From Dictyophora rubrovolvata (lineage: Eukaryota > Basidiomycota > Agaricomycetes > Phallales > Phallaceae), in NCBI GenBank assembly GCA_029959195.1, contig CP114117.1, positions 248,001 through 312,000 on the forward strand: a DNA stretch of 64,000 nt. The letters are read 5' to 3'. Position 1 is the stretch's first letter. Each line of letters opens with the position of its first letter. The notes below the pieces were generated by a model. It searched no databases and was not told the origin of the DNA. It saw only the letters and a list, made by a program, of their open reading frames with translations. Below, piece after piece: positions 10,005 through 21,011 of this stretch. The position numbers were made by a program, and so were the translations under genes.

Positions 10005-13000
10005 TTATTTAGTCATGGCAGCATATAGCTTATCCAACTCCTCCTGGTCAAGCTTCGATCTCACACGAAGGAAAAACTTTTCCAAGTCCAATTTGGAAAA
10101 CACAAGGGGTTTCCATAGTTGCACAAGCACGGACAAGTTGTAAAGAACTGTGAACAGGGGTATTTTTGGGTTCACAGACTTGAGGAGATCCATTAGGATG
10201 GGATATATGTATATTCCTGCCTTGTGGATACTGTGATAATTCCCTAAGTTTTGGAAACATTTTGAGAGATGGGATATGGTGTCTGTCAATGGGTCATTCA
10301 AGAGGAATGTGCATAAATGTTGGCAGTTCTGTGGGACGAGCAACAGCGCAAACATGATGGGGGGTGTGGAACCTGAGAGAATTGAACCGGGATCATCTCG
10401 TGAATACCATTGATATATGAGAGAGAGGTCATGGTGTTCCATAAAATAAAAGTATATAGCCATGTCAGTGTCCATTGAAATTGAAATTAAATTCCAAACC
10501 CTGTCCAGACACACTACTGCCATAAACCTGACATGGTCTGTCATAGACTCACTCCAGAATGCATTCGCACATTGAAGAAGGCAAAGTGCTGCTGGGGTGA
10601 GATATGTGGATTATGACAATGAAGCCAGTTGTAAAATTCATGAAACAGACTTGACAAGGACTCTTGCCTCTGTCTTTTGTCATCAATGAGTGGTTGGTCG
10701 GAGGTGAGGTTGCAATAGACGGAGAGAAGGAGGAGATAACGTGTTTTGAAGGTCTTGTCCAGGGAATAATCAGGACTGCAACGGTGGAAATAAAAGAACA
10801 GGTAGTCAAATTTCCACCATCCCCGTTCCTTGTTGATATCCCTGAAGGATACGACACCTGCGTTACGTATGGTATTGCAAGTAGGATCAGATTTCCATTC
10901 AAATTGAATGCGATGTTCATGGATGAGTATGTGTGCAGCCATTGTAGCATTTCTTGGTGCTCCTTTCAAGATATGATGCCACATGATCAGAGGAACTTGA
11001 AGCTTGAAACTGTCGTTGATGGCATCATCTAGGATTTGGTCATACACACGATATATTACATTATGGCAAATACAAGAATAGCTTTCTCCTTCTTCCAATT
11101 GACTTTCTACCACGTCAGGGATAGATCGGAGTAAAGCCCAGTTTTCGTTCCCCCCAACATGGAGATCCAGACACAAACCATAATGCAAATCCACGGCATT
11201 TGTTTCACTGATATCCAATGTCTGCGAGAGATCCTGATGAATATCGATTCCGAATCGCTGCCCGGTGATAATTGGATGCACAGCTACATACTATGCAATA
11301 ATCTGATGAACACTCCTGTTTGGAGAAGTCTCATAAAGCCAATTGAGCGCCTCGAAATCGAGGAAAGCCGCATTTTTGACAGCTTTCTTTATATTTTCTT
11401 CTCTCCATCTTGTGAATTTAGGAAACTCCTTGGTGAATATGGTGGGTTGGAGTGTTTGAAAACCACATCCAATGAGGTGAACTAACTCCAGAATCAAAAA
11501 CAATCTGTGTCAGAAGAGGCCATGGATAGAGCGAAGGAGACACTGAATAAAATCGTGACCTTGAAAATTTATTCTGCTCCAAACAGCCTGAAAACCCTTA
11601 TCTAAAATCGCACTAATCCAACGGAGACTTTCTTGCAGAACAAAAAAGAGAATCCCAATGTAGATCGTTAACAAAGTTATATACGGACATTCCGGATATC
11701 GAATGGGCAATATCACAGAAATAAAATATAAGGTATAGGTGATGCCTGTGATAATGACAATCATCCAGGCAATGCGAATGTCCAACAGAAACAATAGTAT
11801 GATGATGCCTGTGAGGAACATGCTGACAGCAAGGTGGAGGAGGATAGGGAGGAGATCGACGATGGCTCCAACTTTCCACAATTCAAAGCCTTTGAACCAC
11901 AGCTGCCTGGCTCTCACTCTTTCATTTGCTGTTCTAGTAATAGAAGACAGATAATAGTACAGCCACTGTTTGGCGAGAACGGCAAATAGCACAGTGGATA
12001 ATGCAATCGCTAAACTAGTAAACCACAGACCATTTACCAAAAATGCATTTGTCGACAGTATGAATTGCGAAGTAGGCGTCAATGTCAAATTTGGGATGTT
12101 ATTTATTGACATCCCAGTAGATTGTGCTCGTAGTATTTGGGCTATTTCAAATAATAAGGATGCAGAGACTTGAGTATTATCTTTCTGAAGACTCTGAGAA
12201 GCTTGTGATATGAATGTTGTTATAATGCCAGAAAAGAGACCAGCCTGACAAAAAAATAAGCTTCAGCATTATGAATACAAACAAAAATTTTGCCTACGAA
12301 AACCAGGAGGACATCTGCAGTCTCTTTCCACCCTTCTACTCTCTCACGATGTAACAATCCGAAGATAATAGCTAAATGTCGTAGCTATATGTACAATCGG
12401 AAAAACTACGAAGATATTTTGTTTGAGGCCATCTAGTCTCCGTGGAGCAGGTCCTGGTGCTGATTTCGTAAGGAGGAGGGTGGGGGAATAATATGATATT
12501 TAGTGAGTGTGTGTGCATCGATATAAAACCAACAACAACAAAAAAATGATGATCCTAAGATCGTGTGTGTGTGAGGGGGACGATAAATGTGAGTTGTGAT
12601 AAAATGGTGAGTCAATACGCCGTCGATAATACAGCGATGATAATCTGTTTTAAAGTTAGTAAGGCTTCAACGACAATACAAATCGTTGAGTTTATACTCC
12701 GAGGCCTCACTCAGAGTAATCCAAAGAAATAGACATGAGCGTAGAAATAGACTAGAGACGAAACTTGACTTGAACTTGACTTAAACTGAACTAAACTTGA
12801 GACAACCGTTCCGGTAGATTGCTGCTGTTACAATTATTTACATGCAGTATATATACCATTTGGAAATATAAAGGAAAGCAGAATGATCACTCATCATTCG
12901 CCATGATAACAAAAGGAAACAAAAAGAGAACAAAGAAACAAAAGAAAACAGAGAAAACGATGGAGGATACAATTACAGAAAAAGGGGAATCGCATATGTG

Positions 13001-13220
13001 GTTAGGGGGAATAGGAGAAATATGTTGAAACAAAAGAGAAACAAAAGAGAAACAAAAGAGAAACAAAAAGAGATCAAAAGAAAACAATGAAACCGGATTC
13101 CCAGCATAGCTTTACCAAAATCACCATCTGGCACTTCTCGCGCTACCTCTTACCCAAAACTATAATCTTACCATCCCAAACTTCTTACTGATCTGGTTCT
13201 TGTTGACGAGATCTTCTTCT

Positions 13221-13763
13221 TCATGGCTGTGGCACAATAATAATGGCTATGGCAACGCTTAACAATACCAGATCTTGAACGAGATTGGATTGGAGATCGG
13301 AATAGGAAGGGAGGGTTTGATTTCCAACAGAGTAGTCGGGAGGGGATGGGATGGCAGATAGGGGTGCGTCTATGAATAAGAATTGAGTATAACTTTGAAA
13401 TTGATGATGAAAGACCAGTCTCCAGATTGATTCTTCTTGACGATTTGTTGAAAGGAACTCGACAAACTCATACGATTCGTCCATGACATTGACGTTGGTT
13501 CGTTCATACAGGGTTAAAGCTCGTGGATATCCTATCTCCAGATCGTCATAAGGAATAGTAATCTCCATTAGTGGCTGTGGAGTAATTGGAAGCATTGTGG
13601 AGGGGTCGACATCAATTTCAGAAACAAGAGTATTGTAAACGCAAAGTCGTGAGAGGAAATTAGGGTTGGGTCCGAATCTGAGAGAAGAACGATATTCAAA
13701 AGGGAAGAAAGGGAGTTGAAAAAGGGGAATAGGGGAAGTAGGAGTATCGTTATTGTCCGACAT
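13221..13763 (-). CDS. ORF B of the two-ORF unit (180 aa), unknown
   Basis: Starts MSDNNDTPTSPIPLFQ and ends in a hydrophobic stretch, LVLLSVAIAIIIVPQP, that could be a C-terminal membrane anchor. The middle (LCVYNTLVSEIDVD, then IPYDDLEIGYPRALTLYE, then ESIWRLVFHHQFQ and FLFIDAPL) has the same order of features as ORF A: a short strand, a D/E-rich turn, a hydrophobic block, then a SYRIWL/SIWRLV-like strand. The two look like old duplicates, a judgement by eye. The copy at 56,371-56,949 is broken, with about two breaks. No known family was recognised. It lies within an LTR-like fossil. Confidence 0.5.
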   Translation of the reverse strand: MSDNNDTPTSPIPLFQLPFFPFEYRSSLRFGPNPNFLSRLCVYNTLVSEIDVDPSTMLPITPQPLMEITIPYDDLEIGYPRALTLYERTNVNVMDESYEFVEFLSTNRQEESIWRLVFHHQFQSYTQFLFIDAPLSAIPSPPDYSVGNQTLPSYSDLQSNLVQDLVLLSVAIAIIIVPQP

Positions 13764-13868
13764 GATAATATGAGTTAACCAAAATTTTTAAGTGCTAATG
13801 AAATGTCCAAAAAGAAAGAAGGAGATGAAATACAAATCTAATCGCTTATCCTAATCAAGCCTTTTGTC

Positions 13869-14501
13869 CTAATTTCGTCCAAGAAGGTTTGAGCAAACGC
13901 GTCGGATCTTTTGGAAGGATCGTTTGGATGGAGAAGAGGGGAGAGATATTGGTTCTGGCGAATGGGGTGAAAAACGAGACATTTGAGGATCTACAGGAAC
14001 AAGATTGGCTGGTCTATATGGGCTATGTTTTTGCGTTTTTATGTTTTTCATGACAACCCAACGACTTGGCACATCTAGAACCAGGAATGTAAATTCAAAC
14101 CCTTCTTGTGTCACTAACCAAATCCGATATGAGTCTTTAACGGCTGATTTGGGTGTAGAATAAATGTTGATAATTGTAAACCAGTCTAATCGTTCCTCGA
14201 TATAAACCTTTTCTCCAAACATGAGACCGGGGTGAACCAAATCCGAACTTCTGCATTGACGAATAATAAGAGGTGGAGGGAACTTCAGGAGGTACGTTTC
14301 TTCGTCGATGTCGAGACTCGCATATTGGGAACTATAGATATAAAGAGTCGTATGCAGATCCAAATCGTACTTCCTTGGACTGGAAGGTGAAAAACGAAAA
14401 GGTGATATAGATTCATCGTCAGAGGGGGGTAATGACTCGGTGGGAGATGCTGGAATGGGCAAAGAGATTGATGATGTATAGTGAAATGAAAATGCGGCCA
14501 T
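13869..14501 (-). CDS. ORF A of the two-ORF unit (210 aa), unknown
   Basis: Starts MAAFSFHYTSSISLPIP and has a Ser/Pro-rich first third (SPTESLPPSDDES). The central region is probably globular (LYIYSSQYASLDIDEETYL, LMFGEKVYIEERLDWFTI, SYRIWLVTQEGFEFTFLVLD). The tail is basic and Ser-rich (SPSKRSFQKIRRVCSNLLGR). The copy at 55,633-56,265 has exactly the same length and is also open, with about 16 of 210 residues changed. Keeping the frame in both copies is notable for sequence inside a mobile element. Function unknown; no catalytic motif recognised. Confidence 0.55.
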   Translation of the reverse strand: MAAFSFHYTSSISLPIPASPTESLPPSDDESISPFRFSPSSPRKYDLDLHTTLYIYSSQYASLDIDEETYLLKFPPPLIIRQCRSSDLVHPGLMFGEKVYIEERLDWFTIINIYSTPKSAVKDSYRIWLVTQEGFEFTFLVLDVPSRWVVMKNIKTQKHSPYRPANLVPVDPQMSRFSPHSPEPISLPSSPSKRSFQKIRRVCSNLLGRN

Positions 14502-14684
14502 TTTTTTTTTTTTTTTGTAAGGGTTTTGATTTCGAGAGGCTGTGGTGTATCGGTTAAGTTTTTGGTAGTTCGACACTCCGCTTTGAACCAAAAATCAGAA
14601 TGTTTCCTTATTAGGAAGATTTTGGTGTGCGACAACGATCAAACGACTCAGCTTCATCAAGGTAAGTCAACCAAACACGAGCGT

Positions 14685-15143
14685 TGTCAGGGTACGCTAG
14701 CGTCGTCCCCTTATTTTTCTACATTTATCTTCGGTTCTGGTCTATTTTATTTATTTCCATATTTCTCGTATTCTATCCCATCTCTTGCATTTCCCTCTCC
14801 TTCCGTATTCCCATTTTTCCTCCAATGGGCGCTGAGCGCCTGTTCTCATCAGAGCCATGGCCTAGGCCCCAGCTAAAAGTCCAGGACTGGCGCATATCCG
14901 CGCCCAGTCCATGAACCGAAGGCTGTGTGTGGCCTTCGCTGATTTTCATAGTATATAGTTAGTAGCCCTAGAGGAGGGATCCCTAAGTTTGTTCTCTTAG
15001 GATCCCCTCCCTCTAGGTGAGTTAGTATTATTCCTAGAATATATTTTGCTTAGGATCCCCTCCCTCTAGGTGAGTTAGTATTATTCCTAGAATATATTTT
15101 GCTTAGGATCCCCTCCCTCTAGTCTGAGAGAGTAGCCCTGACA
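14685..15143 (+). mobile_element. Solo LTR of the 6.1-kb Gypsy family (copy 2)
   Basis: 459 bp with ends TGTCAGGG...CCCTGACA. Flanks AGCGT (14,680-14,684) and AGCAT (15,144-15,148) are a 5-bp duplication with one mismatch. It is about 53 bp longer than its relatives because a block ending in GGATCCCCTCCCTCTAG is tandemly doubled at about 15,015-15,120. It lies in the first conserved exon of the DUF6535 gene, separate from the 2.3-kb unit. Confidence 0.88.
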
Positions 15144-16276
15144 AGCATTGCCAGCGGCCTCTTCCCCAAATCGATCTCGTGGATATTTCTGTTCGTAATC
15201 ATATCTATTATTGGCTAATATGTCTCACATTAGAGTGCCCAACATAAATAGAATTACAAGACTCACAGCCAGTTTCGAGTGATAAGCTTTTGTTCAACCC
15301 AAAAAACCTCTTGTGCCCCGTCGTGTTTCATTGAGTATGAGTTTGATTAGGTGTTTCTGGGTTAGGTGTGGCCTCTTTGGAAAGTATGTGAGCGACGAAT
15401 GCTCATATCCCAAAACAAGAAACCCACCAAGAAAATTGCGGAAGAGAGCCACCAAATCCTCTATGGTTTGGTCAGACTGTTTTCCCTTCACTGGACCAGC
15501 GGCAGATGGTTCGCTGTCCTTGCTCAAGGAAGTCGTTGCAGTGTTTATAGATGGAGACTTTGAATTTTCAGCGACTAGCACAGGTCCTTGGTTACCGGGC
15601 CCATCCATGGCCCTTCCGGAGCTTTCACCACATTTGCCCTGAGCATCGAAGTGCTCTTTTATTTCGTTCAAATTACCAGTAGTTGTTTCAGATATGGTAG
15701 GTGTTGATTGCGAGATGATGTTAAGAGGATAGGGTCACTGATAATGTCACAGGAATGAACTGTCCGGAAACATAGAGGCGCTATCATTACTCAAAATGTA
15801 AGCTGTCACCTCATTTGAGCCTCAGGAATCTCAATGGATAGAACTGCGTGTGAAGAAGCAACTGGTCATTCGAAGCTAATCCAGAATGGGTCGTTACTCT
15901 GAAAAAAAAATCGGCCTCCTGGGTTGCGAATACCAACTTAACAAATAGGGGGTTTCATGTTGGTGAATTCCAATGTGAATTCAGGCTGAATTTGTTCCTG
16001 AATTTGTTCTTGAATTCATTCTCGGAATTCTCCGGAAATCAGTTTTGGAGTTCAGGTTGGAGTTCAGTGTGAAAGCAGCTCAGAGCTGCTTTCGCACTTT
16101 GATCAGAAATTCCACTCGCTAACTTATTCTGAACTCTTGCTTAATTGTTTAATTTAATTTCAATTTACTTCATAAAATTATTCCATTTATTATCTCCCAC
16201 CTATACAGTTCTTACAAATCCAGTAAGCGCTGTTCGTGCCCAACCATGTCAGTCCATTTGTCCTCTCATATCATCA

Positions 16277-17686
16277 ATGCCTATGCCTCTGAAAACATCC
16301 AATAGAAAGAAGCCTCCTTCTGATCGTGTCTTGTGCAGCACAAATCACAAGCCTGGAGACAAGGCAAAGAAGTATGCTGCCGAAATCCCATGGATGAAGC
16401 ATGATGAATGGACCTTCTGTCTCATTGAGTACATCGAAAACAATGTTGAATTTTGGCGGAAATTATTCTCTGATGCGACAAAAGATGCAAAAGCCGAAGG
16501 TTGTAGAAAGAACACTGCAAAGAATTCAAAAGCCAGCTTTCATGCTGTACTTGCGAAGTATGTTTTTGACGAAGCAAACAAAGAAGATGAGGATTTGCGC
16601 GAGAGTTGCAGAGGGGATGTTGGCCACTATACTAAATCTGTTTCGGGACAATTACAACGGTGAGTTGGGGTTAATAATTCATCAATCTATTCATTCATTT
16701 ATTTCTAGATTAAAAAAGCGCTATAAAGAGTATTGTGTTGAACTTAGGGCAACTGGGGCGGGGTTAGATTCTACAGATATATGAGAGAACTCTGATATTG
16801 CAAACAAAATTGGTAAACTAAACTTCTCTCCTACCTAATCCTGAATACTCAACATGTTTCAGAAAAAATTCGCAATGAATGGCCATTTTGGGAGCGGCTT
16901 CATGCCTTGTGGCGTGAACTTCCAAACTTCAATCCAATTGGTGTCTCAACAACAGGCTCACGCGGGGGTTTCGCAGGAGGTGCAGCTGATTTATGGACAG
17001 CCCTGAAATTGCCAACAACTGATAATGAATCCGACGCTGGAGACAATGTGGATGATAGCACACAAATATCTGATGGTGTGGCGGCTGATAATGTTGAAGG
17101 TGGTGAAGAAGGTACTAAGGACATTGTACTAGTAGGTTATTCCAGCTTAAAGATATTCTTATGCAGTCTGTTTATTAGACTGCTACTAGACTTCTGGAAC
17201 AAACCCACCTTCTAAGCGTCACCCAGCTATCCGCAGTGCTTCCACAGTATCTAGTGGTTTTTCTTCATCCAGATTATCAACGCCCATGTCAGCTACAACT
17301 ACTACAGCTTCATCTTTACCTTGGAAAGGGAAGAAGCACTCGATTACTGAACTACTCAATACTGACTATGACCTGGCTGAATCTAAATGACAGCTCACAG
17401 AGCGCCAACGCATGCAGCACAAGGAGAAACTTGCAAGGTATGTATTCAAAACTCAGCAACTTAAGCTGGAGCAGCAGTGAGAGGAGAATAAATACAGGCT
17501 TGCACTTATGCAGGTGGAAGCTTATAACAAAGCTTCTTTGAGCACCTCACGCCCCCCACCTATTGTTACATCACCATCTGTAGCTTCTTTGATGTTGCCT
17601 AGTACCTCCACATCTGCCGCAGACCTCTTAACAGATGTATCAAGTGATGGTCTGTTACAGAACCAATTTGATTTTGGAAGTACATG
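16277..17686 (+). pseudogene. Harbinger accessory Myb/SANT-like DNA-binding protein, broken
   Basis: The second protein of PIF/Harbinger elements helps the transposase bind the ends. The start MPMPLKTSNRKKPPSDR is followed by WTFCLIEYIENNVEFWRKLF, a trihelix/Myb-like helix typical of this family. After a GTGAGT...CTAG intron comes LKKRYKEYCVELRATGAGLD. A stop directly after STDI breaks the frame, although the homologous continuation NSDIANKI is present. The next exon has EWPFWERLHALWRELPNFN and PIGVST, another family signature, then an acidic region to about 17,130. The tail (17,240-17,690) shifts frame several times. It is on the strand opposite the transposase, and the two converge near 17,690. 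Confidence 0.8.
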
Positions 17687-17698
17687 ACCATTTTTTAG

Positions 17699-19385
17699 CT
17701 AGGTTAAATAGATTAGGCCACTATTTAATAGAGTTCTTTTCACTCCAGAACGCTTTAATTCAGCTTGCGCTATCCGTTGCCATGAACCTACTTCATTTGG
17801 TGCTGGTTCATGTTCAGTCACATTGGCCGGTTCCCCATCCAGCCCGCATTCTACCAGCTTATTTATCTCTGAAATGGTCTCGTGCTCGATGTGAGAAATA
17901 AGAGTGTGTATAACAAGACATGTTCGAATCCACTCAAGCACACGTTTATGGTCACATTCATCATCAATTTGCTAATGTAATCCTTTGAGAGAAGAAAACC
18001 GTCCTTTGAGATAACTAACAGCATGTTCTGACTTGACCTGGACCTGTTAATAAAAATAGTAAGTTCACCACATGCTTAAGCTTTCAAAACACTTACTCTA
18101 GACACCCAGTAATTAAATTTCTTGTTAATTGACTCATTAGAGTATGGCTGTTTGTAAGGCGAGATTATCCATGGTTGCAATGGATATGCAGTATCTGCCC
18201 AGATCCATTCACCATTTATAAAGAGCTTGTCATGTTCTTTATATGTCTAAGATGCCTAGAAAGCTGTGGAGTCATGGGTGCTACCACAATAGCCTAAACA
18301 GTAGTTGATTATCCACAGATTTGGCAGTGTAATAAGCTAGGTGATAGACCAAATATACAAGTCAGATAAGTTCAACCATGATAACGTGAATACTTACTTG
18401 GAGATTTAAAGAATAATTACTTTTCCGATCATAATAACCCTCTCTATGAAAACCTGGCTTCTCTGCCAGTGGCACCAAGGTCCTATCCACCAAACAAAAT
18501 CCATCCCTCCAGCCTTCACAGGATAATTCAGCAATTGTATCTTTTGCTTCCTCTTTTTCTTCTGCAGTTGGCCATCTAATAATGCGGTCATGGTGTTGCA
18601 AGAATGCCATCATCACACGCCTGGTGGCAGCAACAACACATCCTGCGCTAACTCCAGCCCACTGTGCAACTGCCTCTACTGAAGCAGCATTACCAAAATG
18701 GCTGAATTGAAAGAGTGTTATTGCAAGTTGAAAGTGAAGAGGAAGCTGGGGCCGTGGTACCAGAGGAGGAAGCTGGAGACCACGATCATGATAACTTTCC
18801 TGGATCTATGGATTTTGACATCCAACTTGCTGAGGACTAGAATGTGTCTGTCTGTCAATGTATGTGATTGATTACTTGATGTCCAGTCTAAGGCCGATGG
18901 GTCGACATTCAATTTAGTTGGTTATTGCAATTTTATAAAGTGGGTCCTGTGGACACAAACACAGGATTATCTTCTATCCAAAGGAGAAGCTTATCAAAAG
19001 TATTAGAGGAGACATGAAGATTTGCATGGAAACGCTTGCTGTTGTCCATCTGGAACTTGTCTAATACCAGAGAGAGCTGCGAAACCTTGTGTACAGTGTT
19101 GGGAAACAACACCCGTGTTTGTAGTAGATAACTCCTTAATTGTATTAAAGCATGGAGCTGATGAAGAGTATAAATATCTTCATCTTCAATATGATACGCA
19201 TTTTCATCTTCTTCTGAATCATGATCCTCAGTATTTATTTCTGAGAGGGATGAAATAGATGAAAAAGACAAAGTAGTTGAAAGGGATGAAAGGGATGAAA
19301 GTGAGCTCACGCTCATGGTTTCCGAGTCATCTGCATTACTACCATATTCCACTTCACTGAAATTATCATTTTCGAGACTATGCAT
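17699..19385 (-). pseudogene. Harbinger DDE transposase (DDE_Tnp_4 type), broken
   Basis: The enzyme cuts and rejoins the element's ends. An acidic Ser-rich N-terminus (19,385-19,150) leads to FHANLHVSSNTFDKLLLWIE near 18,990. After a 204-bp insertion (18,727-18,930) it continues LAITLFQFSHFGNAASVEAV and AQWAGVSAGCVVAATRRV. The first catalytic Asp lies in FCLVDRTLVPLAEKPGF with DRKSNYSLNLQ (18,420-18,510); note R where most relatives have G (VDGT). The second Asp is in GEWIWADTAYPLQPWI near 18,190, and the Glu in SEHAVSYLKGRFSSLKGL near 18,000. All three acidic residues are readable, but in-frame stops, frame changes and the insertion make it non-functional. Confidence 0.85.
18727..18930 (+). 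other. 204-bp insertion in the Harbinger transposase, flanked by a 10-bp repeat
   Basis: GTTATTGCAA occurs at 18,717-18,726 and again at 18,921-18,930, and the transposase reading resumes on either side, so the segment between is an insertion. On the plus strand the insert reads like the end of another protein (acidic EEEAGAVVPEEEAGDHDHDN, then PGSMDFDIQLAED-stop) followed by a non-coding tail. No poly-A and no inverted ends are seen. It may be a captured gene 3' end; origin unknown. Confidence 0.55.
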
Positions 19386-19777
19386 TCTTTGTCTAATATG
19401 CTGCAGCCTGATAATTTTTAATTCAGTAGCTTGTATCAGTTGTTGTCATACCGAGGGGCTAGGCATATTTCTGAGGTCGAAGTTCTTTTTTGAGTTGCTG
19501 AACTTGTAATGTGACCACTGACCCAGACAAGTTATAATTTATTACGAATTAATGTTAGTCATACCTAAGTTATAACTACATTATCTTATCTTATTTGATC
19601 TAGACAAAAATGCGAAAAGTGAAATGCTAAATGTGGGGGGGTTTTACATTGGGCAAACTTGGTCTGAATTCGCTGTGAACTCCATGATAACTCCGGAAAT
19701 CCAAATGGAGTTCAGGAAGGAGTTATCCATGGAATTCAGAGTGAATTCAGAGTGAATTCACCAACGTGAAACCCCCT

Positions 19778-21011
19778 AATGCTCACTGCTCAGTATTGAA
19801 TGACGGGTGCAAATCTTTTGGCACAAAATGACACTGCTTTCTCTTCTCATCTTTGATTTTGGGACCGTTATTTGGGCACAACCACATTTCATTTGTGGAT
19901 TATCATTTCAATCTTTCATTTACAAGCTGGCACAGCAAGTCTAGAAGTTTTATTCAACAAACCCGGGCTACATGGAAAAGCATAAGCATCATAATTGAGT
20001 TAGCAAATAGTCACTTAATATGTTGAAATATAAGAGTATACCACAAGTTCTATTGCCACATCTCATTCGTCACGTGGGTATTTGCATTGAGAAAGATTGA
20101 GATCTAAAGTCATCTGATCCCACTCAGATGAACATGACACTTTTTAATGCCAATTCGGGGATGGTTTCTTTGTAGTTCCCATTCCCACAATGCAGTTTTT
20201 AATACCTTTCGCTGCGTTACAAAGGAGTCAATGCATATAGCATGCCACCTAAAAATACGTTCAATTCAAACCAGTCAGTCATTCACAGGTATAAACGATA
20301 TGCACATTCTACCAACCACGCAGCAACTTCCTCGCAACCCATTCTAAGAAGATCGCCTTTCTCATCCTTCTCAATGAATTCACAAATCAACAAGTACACT
20401 CCCGAAGCCTAACAATGGGTTGCTCGAACCATACACTCATGTTTTGATTTGGCACTCAAGCTACGGCGATCTCTAGCCAGGCAGCCTTCCATAGGAGATG
20501 TTGTGCACATCTGATCAATGATGCTTGTAATTTCATTTTCATGAAGGCTATAACCGGCTGAGAAACTCAAGTCAACGACCTCGAGATGACATTAAGTTAA
20601 CAATCCAACTTACCAGATGGGCAGGCATTCCCAATGTCAGTCTTAACTCAACCAACAAGTTCTTAGTATACTCGCAATAGCGCTACAGTACATCATTGGG
20701 ACATTCATCCGGCAATGACAACCAAAATCAGCCGCAAGTTACTAGCTTGCAATTGCAGCTTCAATGGGAACATCACCTGGTATCTGGCGCGACTTGAACG
20801 TACTCTTTCTACCAAGTCGGGATAAAATGTTCAAACGCGTACGAGCTGGTGGAAACAAGATTGAGTTTTATTGCATTGTTTGTCAATGATGGAAAGGGTA
20901 AAAGGGCAAGGTAGTATTAGGCGAATGACTAACCCAGGCATGAAGGTGTGACAAAACACGTCACAATCATCCACTGGTCTCGACTCTCCTCATCATTTTT
21001 TCTACCACAAA
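19778..21011. other. No supported gene; faint UBL-family flank remnant
   Basis: About 1.2 kb. A stretch near 20,470-20,510 (CTAGCCAGGCAGCCTTCCAT followed by AGGAGATG) matches the 3' part of the UBL copies (8,924-8,948 and 25,915-25,950), so a decayed family member probably ended here. Otherwise nothing was recognised. Confidence 0.45.

Larger units (their letters stand above)
12350..14634 (-). mobile_element. 2.3-kb TG...CA unit with two ORFs (left copy), LTR-like
   Basis: Read on the minus strand the unit starts TGTCGCACACCAAAATC and ends GGATTGTTACA. It is 2,285 bp, flanked by ACGA on both sides (12,346-12,349 and 14,635-14,638). A near-identical copy lies inverted at 55,510-57,773. The last third has LTR-like promoter and leader character (ATATATACTGC region near 12,850, then polypyrimidine-rich and CACACA-rich sequence). 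There is no gag or pol. It carries ORF A and ORF B, both open here. The simplest reading is an unusually large solo LTR, or a non-autonomous LTR element, that bears its own ORFs. It sits inside the DUF6535 gene. Confidence 0.65.
10005..15680 (-). pseudogene. DUF6535-domain membrane protein gene, split by two insertions
   Basis: DUF6535 proteins are abundant membrane proteins of unknown role in Agaricomycetes. The reading starts upstream of 15,294 with a Ser/Pro-rich tail; the true ATG was not found. After introns comes YEQKYPRDRFGEEAAGNA at about 15,150-15,195. A solo LTR (14,685-15,143) then interrupts. ARVWLTYLDEAESFDR follows at 14,640-14,684, then the 2.3-kb unit (12,350-14,634), then ERVEGWKETADVLLVF at about 12,300-12,348, an intron, and AGLFSGIITTFISQASQS and ILSTNAFLVNGLWFTSLAIA. 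Hydrophobic helices follow down to about 11,510. A long C-terminal region (11,281-10,005) continues with one frame switch or unrecognised splice near 10,545 (FWSESMTDHVRFMA is in the second frame). Both insertions lie in the conserved N-terminal exon, so the gene is dead as a full-length product. Confidence 0.77.
15947..19777. mobile_element. PIF/Harbinger DNA transposon, 3.8 kb
   Basis: Terminal inverted repeats are AGGGGGTTTCATGTTGGTG at the left and, as reverse complement, AGGGGGTTTCACGTTGGTG at the right. AAT flanks both ends (15,944-15,946 and 19,778-19,780), a 3-bp target duplication. Subterminal regions are packed with GAATTC-centred repeats on both sides. Inside are the two genes usual for the superfamily, arranged tail to tail: a Myb/SANT-like DNA-binding protein (+) and a DDE transposase (-). 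Both are decayed, so the element is inactive by itself. Confidence 0.9.
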
